Below are positions 17,081 to 25,533 of a stretch of 64,000 bases of DNA, in pieces. The stretch comes from G963676095 sp963676095 (lineage in GTDB: Bacteria; Bacteroidota; Bacteroidia; Bacteroidales; Prolixibacteraceae), in the NCBI GenBank assembly GCA_963676095.1, contig OY781040.1:6882001-6946000 (forward strand). Reading direction: 5' to 3'. Both the position numbers and the translations under genes were made by a program. The notes under the pieces were generated by a model. The model ran no database searches, was not told the origin of the DNA, and worked only from the letters and a program-made list of their open reading frames with translations. Position 1 is the stretch's first letter. Every line of letters begins with the position of its first letter.

Positions 17081-20000
17081 TTATAATGTCAAATCCAGTC
17101 CTATTGAAAAAGTCCGTTGTATGGGGTAATAGCCAAGGCCGCTGCCGGAGCTGCTTTCCGGGTCGAAATACTTGATCTTATCGATCGTAAAAAGATTGGA
17201 GCCGGCCAGGTAGAATTTTGCGCCGGACAAAAACACCGGCTTCAACAGGCGTTCCGGAATGCTATAGGATAAATTCACATTCTTCAGCCTGATAAAATTG
17301 GCTTTCCTTAGCCAGAAAGTAGAATTGTAATTGCTCGGGCCGCTGCCGCTGTTCATATCCCTGAAAACCCGGGGATACCTGTTGTCCCCTTCTTTCTGCC
17401 ATCTTCCGTAAAAGAAGGCCGGATTGTAGTTCAATGAAGGTTTAATGTTCAGCAAGGCATGTGACTGTCCCTGAAACAGAACGGACAGATTAAAATTTTT
17501 CCAGGTCAGCCCGGCATTTATGCCATAGACAATTTCCGGGGTGATCCCGTATTTCTTCCGTACCTGGTCTTTTTCCGATATCTCCTTGTCGCCGTTAACA
17601 TCCACCAGTTTGACATCGCCGGGACCGGTTCCGTTAAGATGCGGGTAATTGTCTACTTCTTCCTGCGTCTGGAACAGGCCGTCGGCTTTATAAAGCACCC
17701 AGGAATCGATCGGGTACCCCTCTGTCTTCTGGTAATCGGGCGTATCTACCGCTTCATCCATGTATTTCACCTTGTTCCTGACAAACGATAAATTTCCGCC
17801 AGCCGTGTATTTTAGACCGCCGGCAATTTCTCCCCTGAACGAAAGCTGGGCTTCCAAGCCCTTGTTTACCACAATACCCAGGTTCTCGTCCGGAAGGCTC
17901 ATTCCTGTATATTCAGGGACCGATTCTGTCCGTTCGATCAGAATCCCGGTCCGTTTCGAACGGAAAGCATCCAGGACAAGGGTCAGCCTCTCATGGAAAA
18001 AATTCGCATCCAGCCCCACGTTGAACGTATTGGCCGTTTCCCAGGTGATGTTGGTATTGGGAAGCGTGCTCTCCTCCAGCCCGGCCACATAGGTTACATC
18101 ATCGCCAAAGGCATAACCGGTCTGGACTCCCCACCCGTAACTGTTATAATCCGGATACTGATAGGAACCCAGGTACTGGTACGGATCGACGTTGTCATTC
18201 CCCATTTTTCCCCATGACGCCCTTATTTTCAGGTAGTTTACAGAAGGGTTGTCCTTCAAAAAAGGCTCTTCGGACAACCGCCACCCGACCGAAACACCAG
18301 GAAAGGCGCCGAAACGGTGCCCTTTCGGGAAATTCTGGGAACCGTCGTACCGCAACGTAAAACTGGCCAGGTACTTGCTCCTGAAATTATAATTGACCCT
18401 TCCGAAATAGTTTACCCTGCCGCTTGCGTCTTCACTTCCGTAATTCGTTAAAGCGTCATTCACGTCTCCTGCAAATAATTCCTGGAGCAGATCAGAGGTA
18501 AACCCCTGCCGGTAGGCCGACAGGTTGCTTTCATCATAATGGCTCTGTTCGGCGGCAACAAAAGCATCGATATTGTGGTCCCCGAAAGAATTAGCATAAT
18601 CCACCTGCACATGATAAGTCGATGTTGTCCAGTCATTCTTATATACGGTCAGGTTCCGCTGAATACCACTTTCGACAAGTTCGTATTCCCCGGTCGATTC
18701 ATCGTAGGTATATTCGTCCCAGTAGTTCACAAAATTTTTCCGGTTGTAAAAATGGGCATTATACACGGCAAATCCACTCATTTTTAATCCTTTGACAGGA
18801 GACTGCCACTGGAAATTTACTTTCGTGTCAACAATGTTGTCAACTTTACGGTCGAGCCCTCCTTCCTTGGAAGTTGCAACGGCCAGGTTAGGTTCCGAAT
18901 CCTGAAGCCCTTTCCCGGGAAGGCCGTTCGGATAATAAGCCACCAGGTAAGGATAGGCCGATTTGGCATTACTCATAATACTGGAATAGGAACCGGCGGG
19001 AGGATCGTGCCTTTTCTGCTTCCGGAAAGACATATCGAATTTCAGGGAAAGGCTTTTTGTGAGCTGTATATCCAGGTTCGACCGCCACTGAAACTGTTGA
19101 TAAGGGAAGTTCCCGTTCTCAAAGGGGCCTTTCTGCGAAAGGTACTGCCCCGACAGGTAATAGCTGACCGTGTTGTTTCCCCCGCTGGCGCTTAGCGTAT
19201 GGTTCGACTGCATGGTCCAGTCCTTAAACAAAATATCCAGCCAGTCCGTACTCGGGTAGGCCAGCGGCGACGAACCGTCCTTAAACTTTTGGATTTCTTC
19301 ATCTGTCCATTTATGGGCAGCTCCTGAAAAGTTGTCGCAATACTCATTCTCAACAGTCGCATATTGCCAGGAATTCAGCAAATCGGACATCCGGGTCGGT
19401 TGCGACCAGCCTACATTATTTTTGAATGTAAACCTGGTCTTTCCCTCTTTTCCCCGTTTGGTCGTGATCAGGATTACGCCGTTGGCGGCTCTTGCCCCGT
19501 AGATTGCGGCAGAAGCATCTTTCAGCACGGAAAAAGATTCGATATCCTCCGGGTTTAACCTGGAGAACCCGTCGTCGCTGGGGACGCCGTCGATTACCAC
19601 CAGGGCATCGGTATTTCCCAGGGTTCCCTTGCCCCGGATGTAGATCGTTGCATCGTCGTCGCCCGGCGCTCCCGAGCGTGAGTTAACAATTACGCCCGGC
19701 AACAGGCCTGCCAGCTTGTTCGATAAATTCGGCTGAGGCGATTCTGTTATTTGCGTTTCATCGACAGTTGCTATCGACCCGGTCAGATTCACTTTTTTCT
19801 GGGTTCCGTAGCCAATGGCCACAACCTCATTCAACCCGATAGATTCTTCCTGCATCACCACATCGACCTTGCTTTTTCCTCCAATTTCAATTTCCTGTTG
19901 CCTCATTCCCACAAATGAAAAGACCAGTGTGGCATCGCTGGAAATACCGGTAAGGGAATAATTTCCATCTGTATCCGTTACGGTCCCCCTATTGGTACCC

Positions 20001-20458
20001 TTTATAACAACGGTCACTCCGGGAAGCGCCTGACCATTGGCATCTGTCACTTTTCCTCTCACAGATGACGGAGCTTCATTCCACAATTTACCCGGATTGT
20101 TTTTTGTGATCACGATCGTCCGTTCCACAATCCTAAAAGAATACTGATCCTTATCCAGCACAGTATTCAGTATCCTGTTCACATCCGTGTTTTTAATATC
20201 CAGCGTATAGCGTTTATTCAGATCGAGCTGGTCTGTTTTAAACAGAAAACCAAAATCGGTAACCCGCTCAATCTCGTCAAAAACCTGTATAATAGAAGCA
20301 TCTTTTACACTAAGGTTAAAATGGATATTCTGAGAGTATGACCTGGATGCAAATGTCATTACTGAAAGAAATAATAATAGCGTTGTTAGTTTCATGATTA
20401 GCAATAATTTCTTAATTCCAGACCATTTACAGTCTGGGAAAAACCGTTTTTTCTTCAT
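17081..20458 (-). CDS. SusC/RagA TonB-dependent transporter with STN signalling domain
   Basis: An 1125-aa outer-membrane transporter. After a signal peptide (residues 1-43, ending near SRSYSQ) come an STN domain (about 50-120, SIIQVFDEIERV) that contacts FecR, a carboxypeptidase-regulatory-like beta domain (about 132-215, GKVTDANGQALPGVTVVIKG), the plug (VVIDGVP, then NPEDIESFSVLKDASA-x-IYGARAANGV) and a 22-strand barrel ending FSIGLDLTL. The STN domain and the sigma and FecR genes just upstream indicate a trans-envelope loop in which substrate binding induces the operon. The first ATG, before a KKLLLIMKLTTLLLF core, is used; an internal Met at residue 22 is possible. Confidence 0.95.
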   Translation of the reverse strand: MKKKRFFPDCKWSGIKKLLLIMKLTTLLLFLSVMTFASRSYSQNIHFNLSVKDASIIQVFDEIERVTDFGFLFKTDQLDLNKRYTLDIKNTDVNRILNTVLDKDQYSFRIVERTIVITKNNPGKLWNEAPSSVRGKVTDANGQALPGVTVVIKGTNRGTVTDTDGNYSLTGISSDATLVFSFVGMRQQEIEIGGKSKVDVVMQEESIGLNEVVAIGYGTQKKVNLTGSIATVDETQITESPQPNLSNKLAGLLPGVIVNSRSGAPGDDDATIYIRGKGTLGNTDALVVIDGVPSDDGFSRLNPEDIESFSVLKDASAAIYGARAANGVILITTKRGKEGKTRFTFKNNVGWSQPTRMSDLLNSWQYATVENEYCDNFSGAAHKWTDEEIQKFKDGSSPLAYPSTDWLDILFKDWTMQSNHTLSASGGNNTVSYYLSGQYLSQKGPFENGNFPYQQFQWRSNLDIQLTKSLSLKFDMSFRKQKRHDPPAGSYSSIMSNAKSAYPYLVAYYPNGLPGKGLQDSEPNLAVATSKEGGLDRKVDNIVDTKVNFQWQSPVKGLKMSGFAVYNAHFYNRKNFVNYWDEYTYDESTGEYELVESGIQRNLTVYKNDWTTSTYHVQVDYANSFGDHNIDAFVAAEQSHYDESNLSAYRQGFTSDLLQELFAGDVNDALTNYGSEDASGRVNYFGRVNYNFRSKYLASFTLRYDGSQNFPKGHRFGAFPGVSVGWRLSEEPFLKDNPSVNYLKIRASWGKMGNDNVDPYQYLGSYQYPDYNSYGWGVQTGYAFGDDVTYVAGLEESTLPNTNITWETANTFNVGLDANFFHERLTLVLDAFRSKRTGILIERTESVPEYTGMSLPDENLGIVVNKGLEAQLSFRGEIAGGLKYTAGGNLSFVRNKVKYMDEAVDTPDYQKTEGYPIDSWVLYKADGLFQTQEEVDNYPHLNGTGPGDVKLVDVNGDKEISEKDQVRKKYGITPEIVYGINAGLTWKNFNLSVLFQGQSHALLNIKPSLNYNPAFFYGRWQKEGDNRYPRVFRDMNSGSGPSNYNSTFWLRKANFIRLKNVNLSYSIPERLLKPVFLSGAKFYLAGSNLFTIDKIKYFDPESSSGSGLGYYPIQRTFSIGLDLTL

Positions 20459-20521
20459 AATTTTGAATATTGTTTGTTATTAAACAAAGGTTTTGGTAAC
20501 CGGAGAAATTACCTTAACCCG

Positions 20522-20569
20522 AAATTTTAAAAACGAGAACCGGGAAGCGGAACAACATGCATCCCGGTT
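20522..20569 (-). terminator. Terminator between the fecR-like gene and susC
   Basis: AACCGGGA (20538-20545) and TCCCGGTT (20562-20569) form a hairpin, and on the minus strand it is followed by CTCGTTTTT. It would separate the sigma/FecR transcript from the large susCD transcript. Confidence 0.6.
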
Positions 20570-20616
20570 TTTTTCATCCTGTTGATTTTCACATAAGCAT
20601 TTAAGATTTTATTTGG

Positions 20617-21609
20617 TTAATAGATAATGATTAGGTCCGGGCCGTTATCTTTTTCAACAACCCGGTAATTGAAGTCAGTAGTCAGCTTCAACATCTCCAG
20701 AACATGCAGTACCGTAGTCGATTTTTTCAAATTCCCGGTAAAACGGTAATCCTTAAGTTTCTGGTCTTCAAACCTGAATTTTACATCGTACCAGCGACCA
20801 AGCTCCTTAAAAATATCTTCAAGCCGTTCATCACGTATCACGAATCGTCCGTTTCTCCAGTCCGACAGGACATTACTTGATATCGACCGCAATTCTATCT
20901 TTTTTCTTTCCGGGTAATACATTGCGCTCTCTCCCGGGTTCAGCGATACCAACGGGTCACCTTTATTCGTCAAAATATCGGCTTTCCCCTCAACAAGTGC
21001 TGTTTCAATGTAGTGGTCTTCCGGGTAAGCTTTCACATTGAAAGTTGTTCCCAGGTCCCTGACCTCGATCTGCCCGGCTTTTACCCTGAAAGGAAAATTA
21101 TCCCGGTGTTTTATTTCAAAATAGGCTTCGCCGCTCAGTTCGGCTATCCGCTGCCTGGTTTTATAATCTTCCTGATAAGTCAGTCTGGAATCTGAATTCA
21201 GCCATACTTTTGTCCCGTCCGGGAACTCAATTTTACTCACACTCCCCTTCATGGAGGAATAACACTGAATCCCGGAGCCGGAATGCAGGTATCTGTTTTT
21301 GGAAAGGAAATAACCTGCAGCTCCGCCAATACCCAAAACAATTAAAATGATTGCTGCATACTGAAGTACCTTCCTGCCTGGCAGCAGCGCAAATCGTTTG
21401 GATGGTGCAGCGATACGCTTCCAAAGATTTTCAAACTCAGCATCCTGATCGATCCGTGTATTTCCCATGGAAGCACGGACCCATAATCCCTTTACCTCAT
21501 AAAACAGCTTTTCTTCTTCACCGTTGCTTTTCAGCGCCTTATAAAATCGTTCCTTTTCTTCCAGGGTTGCTTCGCCTGTCAATATCCGTGCTAATAAATC
21601 CTGTTCCAT
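20617..21609 (-). CDS. FecR family anti-sigma factor
   Basis: A 330-aa inner-membrane protein. Residues 1-80 form the cytoplasmic sigma-binding part. A single membrane segment lies near residues 82-100 (VLQYAAIILIVLGIGGAAGYF). The periplasmic FecR domain carries FPDGTKVWLNSDSRLTY and AYFEI, and a STN-contacting C-terminal domain (DUF4974) carries FRFEDQKLKDYRFTGNL. It holds the adjacent ECF sigma factor and releases it when SusC is loaded. The frame extends 12 codons upstream, but MEQDLLARIL at 21609 is the usual start. Confidence 0.95.
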   Translation of the reverse strand: MEQDLLARILTGEATLEEKERFYKALKSNGEEEKLFYEVKGLWVRASMGNTRIDQDAEFENLWKRIAAPSKRFALLPGRKVLQYAAIILIVLGIGGAAGYFLSKNRYLHSGSGIQCYSSMKGSVSKIEFPDGTKVWLNSDSRLTYQEDYKTRQRIAELSGEAYFEIKHRDNFPFRVKAGQIEVRDLGTTFNVKAYPEDHYIETALVEGKADILTNKGDPLVSLNPGESAMYYPERKKIELRSISSNVLSDWRNGRFVIRDERLEDIFKELGRWYDVKFRFEDQKLKDYRFTGNLKKSTTVLHVLEMLKLTTDFNYRVVEKDNGPDLIIIY

Positions 21610-21675
21610 TTTGTGGGTATTTATGAATGAACAAACGAAAGTCAAAATACCCTAACGGAAAAAACAGGAATCAGC

Positions 21676-22254
21676 TCAACTAAATATTTTTGTGATGGCT
21701 ATAATTACAGGCAGGTAATCCCTCAGATCGTTCCGGAGGATTTTTAAAGCTTTGGTCAGATGGGCCTCAACCGTTTTTTGCGAAATGCCAAGTTTTTCAG
21801 CGATTTCCCTGTTCTTCAGATCTTCAAACCGGCTCATCTCAAAAACGATACGGCAGTGTTCCGGCAAATTTTTTATGGCAAGGTCAATTTTTTCCTTTAA
21901 CTCATTAAACTCAAGATAATTCTCTCCGATCCTGGATAAGCTCTCATACTGATAGTGCATCTCCATCCATTTAATCTTCTCATGATGTTTCAGAATAATT
22001 TGCCGGCGTTTCAGAATATTCAAACAATTATTCTTGACAAGCGTAAACAGAAAGTTGCGAAGATTCGAATCGGAATGCAATTCATGCCTGATTTCCCACA
22101 ACTTTATAAAAGCCTCCTGAACAACACCTTTTGCTTCCTCTTCATCTTTCAGATAGCTGATGCTCAAATGATAAAGCGGTTGATAATAAGCTTGAAAAAT
22201 GTTCCTGAAACAATTTTTTCCGTTCTTCGATAATTGAATAGCAGGATCTGGCAT
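21676..22254 (-). CDS. ECF-type RNA polymerase sigma-70 factor
   Basis: A 192-aa sigma factor with region 2 (FRNIFQAYYQPLYHLSISYL, then VVQEAFIKLWEIR) and region 4 (LPEHCRIVFEMSRFED, then IAEKLGISQKTVEAHLTKAL), the Bacteroidota subfamily paired with FecR. It directs transcription of the polysaccharide locus when freed from the FecR protein encoded 66 bases downstream. It has its own well-matched promoter at 22273-22302. Confidence 0.95.
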   Translation of the reverse strand: MPDPAIQLSKNGKNCFRNIFQAYYQPLYHLSISYLKDEEEAKGVVQEAFIKLWEIRHELHSDSNLRNFLFTLVKNNCLNILKRRQIILKHHEKIKWMEMHYQYESLSRIGENYLEFNELKEKIDLAIKNLPEHCRIVFEMSRFEDLKNREIAEKLGISQKTVEAHLTKALKILRNDLRDYLPVIIAITKIFS

Positions 22255-22272
22255 AGGTTAAGAATCTGCATT

Positions 22273-22302
22273 CAAATATAAGAACTTTTGAACTTAAACA
22301 AA
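22273..22302 (-). promoter_or_regulatory. Promoter of the ECF sigma gene
   Basis: On the minus strand, TTTG (22299-22302) is followed after 18 bases by TATATTTG (22273-22280), a perfect TAnnTTTG -7 box. Transcription would start near 22266, giving a leader of about 12 bases. Confidence 0.65.
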
Positions 22303-22340
22303 CAGGATAAAAATCTGAATTGACCATCTCCCGTATTGGA

Positions 22341-22370
22341 AACTTTGGGGTATAAAACAACCCCAAAGTT
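22341..22370 (-). terminator. Terminator ending the second SusCD operon
   Basis: AACTTTGGGG (22341-22350) pairs perfectly with CCCCAAAGTT (22361-22370) across a 10-base loop, directly after the stop at 22377 and before the sigma promoter. It insulates the two transcription units. The T-run beyond it is short. Confidence 0.65.
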
Positions 22371-22376
22371 TAGCTG

Positions 22377-23507
22377 TTAATTTCCGTAAAGCGACAGTTC
22401 AGCAATACTGGTATGGTACGACCGGTTACTGTCGGGCAGAACAAGTTTCAGGTACCGGCCCGCGCCGGTCGTTTCCGGGTCAGTAATGTCTATGGTAAGC
22501 AGATCGCCCGAACTGAAAGCCCCTTCGGCAATTTTGGCCCAGCTTGCTGCATCCGGGTCCGGGTCATTGCTGACAAAATACTGAACCGTCTTTGCATCGG
22601 TACTTCCCGACCTGCGCCAGGTATCGATGCGGCAGATCTTTTTTGACGATGTCAGGTCGATGATCACCCAGTGAGGAAGAGAAGAACCGCCGTTATTATA
22701 TTGGGAATGCCACCAGTTACTCAGGTCCCCGTCGATCAATGCAGTTACCCCGCCGCCGTCGCTTTCTTCCTGATCGGAGTAACTGACAATTGACCAGCCG
22801 GATTTGTCGTATTCATAAATTGCAGGGAAAGCAGTTTCATAAGTCGTCCACTCCACGGCAAAAGTATCGATGGCTCCTTCTTCCGGAACGAAGAGGGAAC
22901 GGTATTCGAATGCCGTCCCTGCTTTTGCATCCGGGCATAGTACTTCATTTTCTGCGGAAGACATCCGTACAACAGACTTCTCGCCGGTATTGGTCACATA
23001 GCGGACTTCATTCCCGGTCAGGTTCTCTGCAGCGGAATACCACGATACGGTCCCCCCTTTGTCCGTGATGGAAACATCCTTGATCCTGCGGTTTGACAGG
23101 GAGCTTTGAAAAACCTCCCCGTACGATGTTCCGAAATCAGTCGTCGTGAGCGAGGCATGTCCGTATTTATCAACCGTATGAACATTGAACGTGTACGATT
23201 TTTCCGGCATATCCGGCAGGATCACATCCGTGCTGTCGAGCCCTGTTGTCGGGGTGACCGCCGTTACCAGCGAATCCAGTCCGTCGTTCCAGTACAGGTT
23301 TACCGATTTCACGTTAGGCGCATTGTACAGCCAGAAACGAAACAGGACCCTTTCCTTCCCTGCAATAAAAGCGACCGAATCTGTTTTGGGCGCGTAAATG
23401 ATCTCGCCACCTTCGACATATTTCTGGTGAATATCCATAAAATCCTCACAGGACAGCAGAAATGCCAAAGCCGGCATGAGGAATAAATTCCAATGTATTC
23501 TTTTCAT
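22377..23507 (-). CDS. Surface lipoprotein with DUF4998 and F5/8 type C domains
   Basis: A 376-aa lipoprotein (LLSC, Cys20). The N-terminal half has the fibronectin-like pattern of DUF4998. Residues 230-376 form an F5/8 type C (discoidin) beta-sandwich: GGVTALIDGDLSNWWHS, then HWVIIDL, and a closing SIAELSLYGN. Such domains bind galactose or other sugars, so this is probably a surface glycan-binding protein encoded with the second SusCD pair. It is the last gene of that operon and is separated from the preceding gene by a 712-base, repeat-bearing gap. Confidence 0.85.
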   Translation of the reverse strand: MKRIHWNLFLMPALAFLLSCEDFMDIHQKYVEGGEIIYAPKTDSVAFIAGKERVLFRFWLYNAPNVKSVNLYWNDGLDSLVTAVTPTTGLDSTDVILPDMPEKSYTFNVHTVDKYGHASLTTTDFGTSYGEVFQSSLSNRRIKDVSITDKGGTVSWYSAAENLTGNEVRYVTNTGEKSVVRMSSAENEVLCPDAKAGTAFEYRSLFVPEEGAIDTFAVEWTTYETAFPAIYEYDKSGWSIVSYSDQEESDGGGVTALIDGDLSNWWHSQYNNGGSSLPHWVIIDLTSSKKICRIDTWRRSGSTDAKTVQYFVSNDPDPDAASWAKIAEGAFSSGDLLTIDITDPETTGAGRYLKLVLPDSNRSYHTSIAELSLYGN

Positions 23508-24219
23508 TTTTAATAAGTTTAGTAAATACTGTTTTAAAAAATAATTATGCCCCGTATTTTAGCCGGCCCCTTCACTTTTGTCAATCGTTACCACCATTCC
23601 GCCCGGGAGAAAACGATGACTTTGCTCCACCGTTTCCCGCGGACGGGGAGGTAATGATCGGGGTTCGCTCTTTACCCGGGGTGCCGCTCCTGACGTCGCT
23701 TGCCCCGGGCTACCAAAACATGACCCCTCCGGGGCCAGGGGAAACACCGGCATCCCCGTTAATTTTAAACCCATCATTAAATTCATTCATGTCAATTAAA
23801 TTAACAATAGCCCAAACAAAGCCCTTTCATAAGATCAGCAACCTTGGGGTTCCGGAGCGGCCTGTAGTTTCGTAGCCGGGGACCCATAGGACAAGAAGGA
23901 TGTCCCGGAGGGAAAAGAAAAGCTGTCTGACGACCGCAGGGAGGAGTTTCTTTTCATCTCATTAGTCGTTTCTCCCGCTCGGTAAAGCCCGAACAAGTTC
24001 GGCTTTACACTCTCTTATCCGAAACGATCTTTTAATCCTCTTGTCCGTAATGGGTCGGCGAGAAACCCAGGCCTTGATCTTTTTGGTTACTTTTTGTATC
24101 AAGACAAAAAGTAACTGGGGTTTGGGGCAACGCCCCCTCAACGGACGCAGTCCATCAAACCCTTCAAACGGCTAAGCCTCAAACCTTACCAACGGGCAAC
24201 GCCCCTCCAACGCCCCCTC
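23508..24219. other. Repeat-bearing gap inside the second SusCD operon
   Basis: This GC-rich non-coding stretch contains two good hairpins. The first is GTAAAGCCCGAAC with GTTCGGCTTTAC (23982-24009). The second is GTTACTTTTTG with CAAAAAGTAAC (24086-24115), a motif I know to be scattered through many Bacteroidota genomes. A further copy of the PUL intergenic repeat follows at 24128. No protein is supported. Confidence 0.5.
24128..24215. repeat. PUL intergenic repeat, copy 3
   Basis: The stretch holds GCAACGCCCC, CCATCAAACCCTTCAAACGG and TAAGCCTCAAACC, matching 15236-15350 in order and orientation. Confidence 0.55.
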
Positions 24220-25389
24220 TCATTCTTCCTCCCCGTAGAATGTCACCTCTGCCGGATGGGTAAATGTCGAGCCGCCCCAGGTATCGAGGATCCGGATCCG
24301 GATGTAGCGGAGCGGGGCCTGGTTCAGGTCGAAGGCAAACTCATGGCCGGCTTCCAGAGCGGCGACATCTTCATCGGTATTGGTGCCTACCGGCGATCCC
24401 GAGGGTTTAATGATGGTGCAGTGCATAATAAGCGTCCAGTCGTCCCAGTCGCCGTCCTGGCCTGGACGGTGGTCGCACCCGTACACCTCGAAGTTTTTGG
24501 GGTTACCCCATGAATAGACAAAGTTGTCGCGCTGGAACATGACAATACGGCTCAGCTTGGCGGTTACGCCCAGGTCGATGGTAAAGGCAGCCGGCAGCGA
24601 GGAGCTGGCAGAATGACCGAACGTTTCGGTATCGTCATCGATCAGGTAGGAGTCCATGCCCTCCCAGTTGGTAAAGCTGGCATCGCTGCCCAGCTTCATG
24701 ACCGACATGTTGCTTTTATCCAGTTTCTCTTCAAAGAGGGGAAGAACCGTCTTTCCTGGAGGGTAGATCGTATCTGACGCATTTCCCCAGTTATCCCGGA
24801 TCAGGGCGGCAAAGACCCGCGGCTCCGGGTCATAGCCGCGCAGGGCCTGTTTCATGGTGTCGGCCTCAGAGGTAATGATCTTCATCGTGTTTAGGTTCCC
24901 CAGAGAGTCCTGCGCCATAAATTCGAACGTCAGGGGCGCTTCGTCGGGGTTCAGCCAGCTGTATTGCGCCCCCCCGAAAGCGCTGATGATCTCCATGGTT
25001 TTCGATACTTTGCTTAGCGACGACTCCTGCGGGGTAAAGGCCACCGGTACCGGGTCCGACATTTCCTGTGCCCGGTTCACGGCAAAGAGGTTGACGGTAT
25101 GTTCATTCATATCGTTGTAACCGGTAATCTCCAGCTTATTCTCATAAAAAGAGGTCGTTGCCTCATAGGTCTTCCCACTGGGAAGGGTGTAAACCCCCTT
25201 CACGGCAAGGATATCTTCCGATTCAGGGATCCGGTAAGTAATCGTCACCCCTCCCGGTACCGGTTCTGTTTCAATGCCGGTAACGATACCTGGTTTTCCC
25301 AGGCTCCCGGAGATCGGCTCCAGCTCTTTTTCATCGCAGGCGCTGACCAGGAATAGCAGGGCTGTCATTGTAAAAATGATTGTTCTCAT
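24220..25389 (-). CDS. Surface lipoprotein, DUF4959/DUF5126/DUF5000 architecture
   Basis: A 389-aa lipoprotein (LVSAC, Cys18). The order is a fibronectin-like DUF4959 region (about 30-120), a second Ig-like region (about 120-235) and a C-terminal F5/8C-like beta-sandwich of the DUF5000 type (SYLIDDDTETFGHS, AFTIDLG, LRYIRIRILDTWGG). This architecture regularly accompanies SusC/SusD pairs and serves as a surface glycan-binding accessory. It lies 144 bases after the SusD stop. Its domain layout resembles that of the 376-aa lipoprotein downstream, so the two may bind different parts of one glycan. Confidence 0.85.
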   Translation of the reverse strand: MRTIIFTMTALLFLVSACDEKELEPISGSLGKPGIVTGIETEPVPGGVTITYRIPESEDILAVKGVYTLPSGKTYEATTSFYENKLEITGYNDMNEHTVNLFAVNRAQEMSDPVPVAFTPQESSLSKVSKTMEIISAFGGAQYSWLNPDEAPLTFEFMAQDSLGNLNTMKIITSEADTMKQALRGYDPEPRVFAALIRDNWGNASDTIYPPGKTVLPLFEEKLDKSNMSVMKLGSDASFTNWEGMDSYLIDDDTETFGHSASSSLPAAFTIDLGVTAKLSRIVMFQRDNFVYSWGNPKNFEVYGCDHRPGQDGDWDDWTLIMHCTIIKPSGSPVGTNTDEDVAALEAGHEFAFDLNQAPLRYIRIRILDTWGGSTFTHPAEVTFYGEEE

Positions 25390-25533
25390 ATTGTCTTTTT
25401 TTTAAGTTTCAGGTTACGTTTAGTCGTGAGACCGGAATTGGTATATGGTTTTCTGGTTATTATGGTTGTTTGACGTTAAACCATCAGACCACTTAACTAT
25501 TTCAACCATTTTTTTCTTTTCCGTTCCCCCTTC

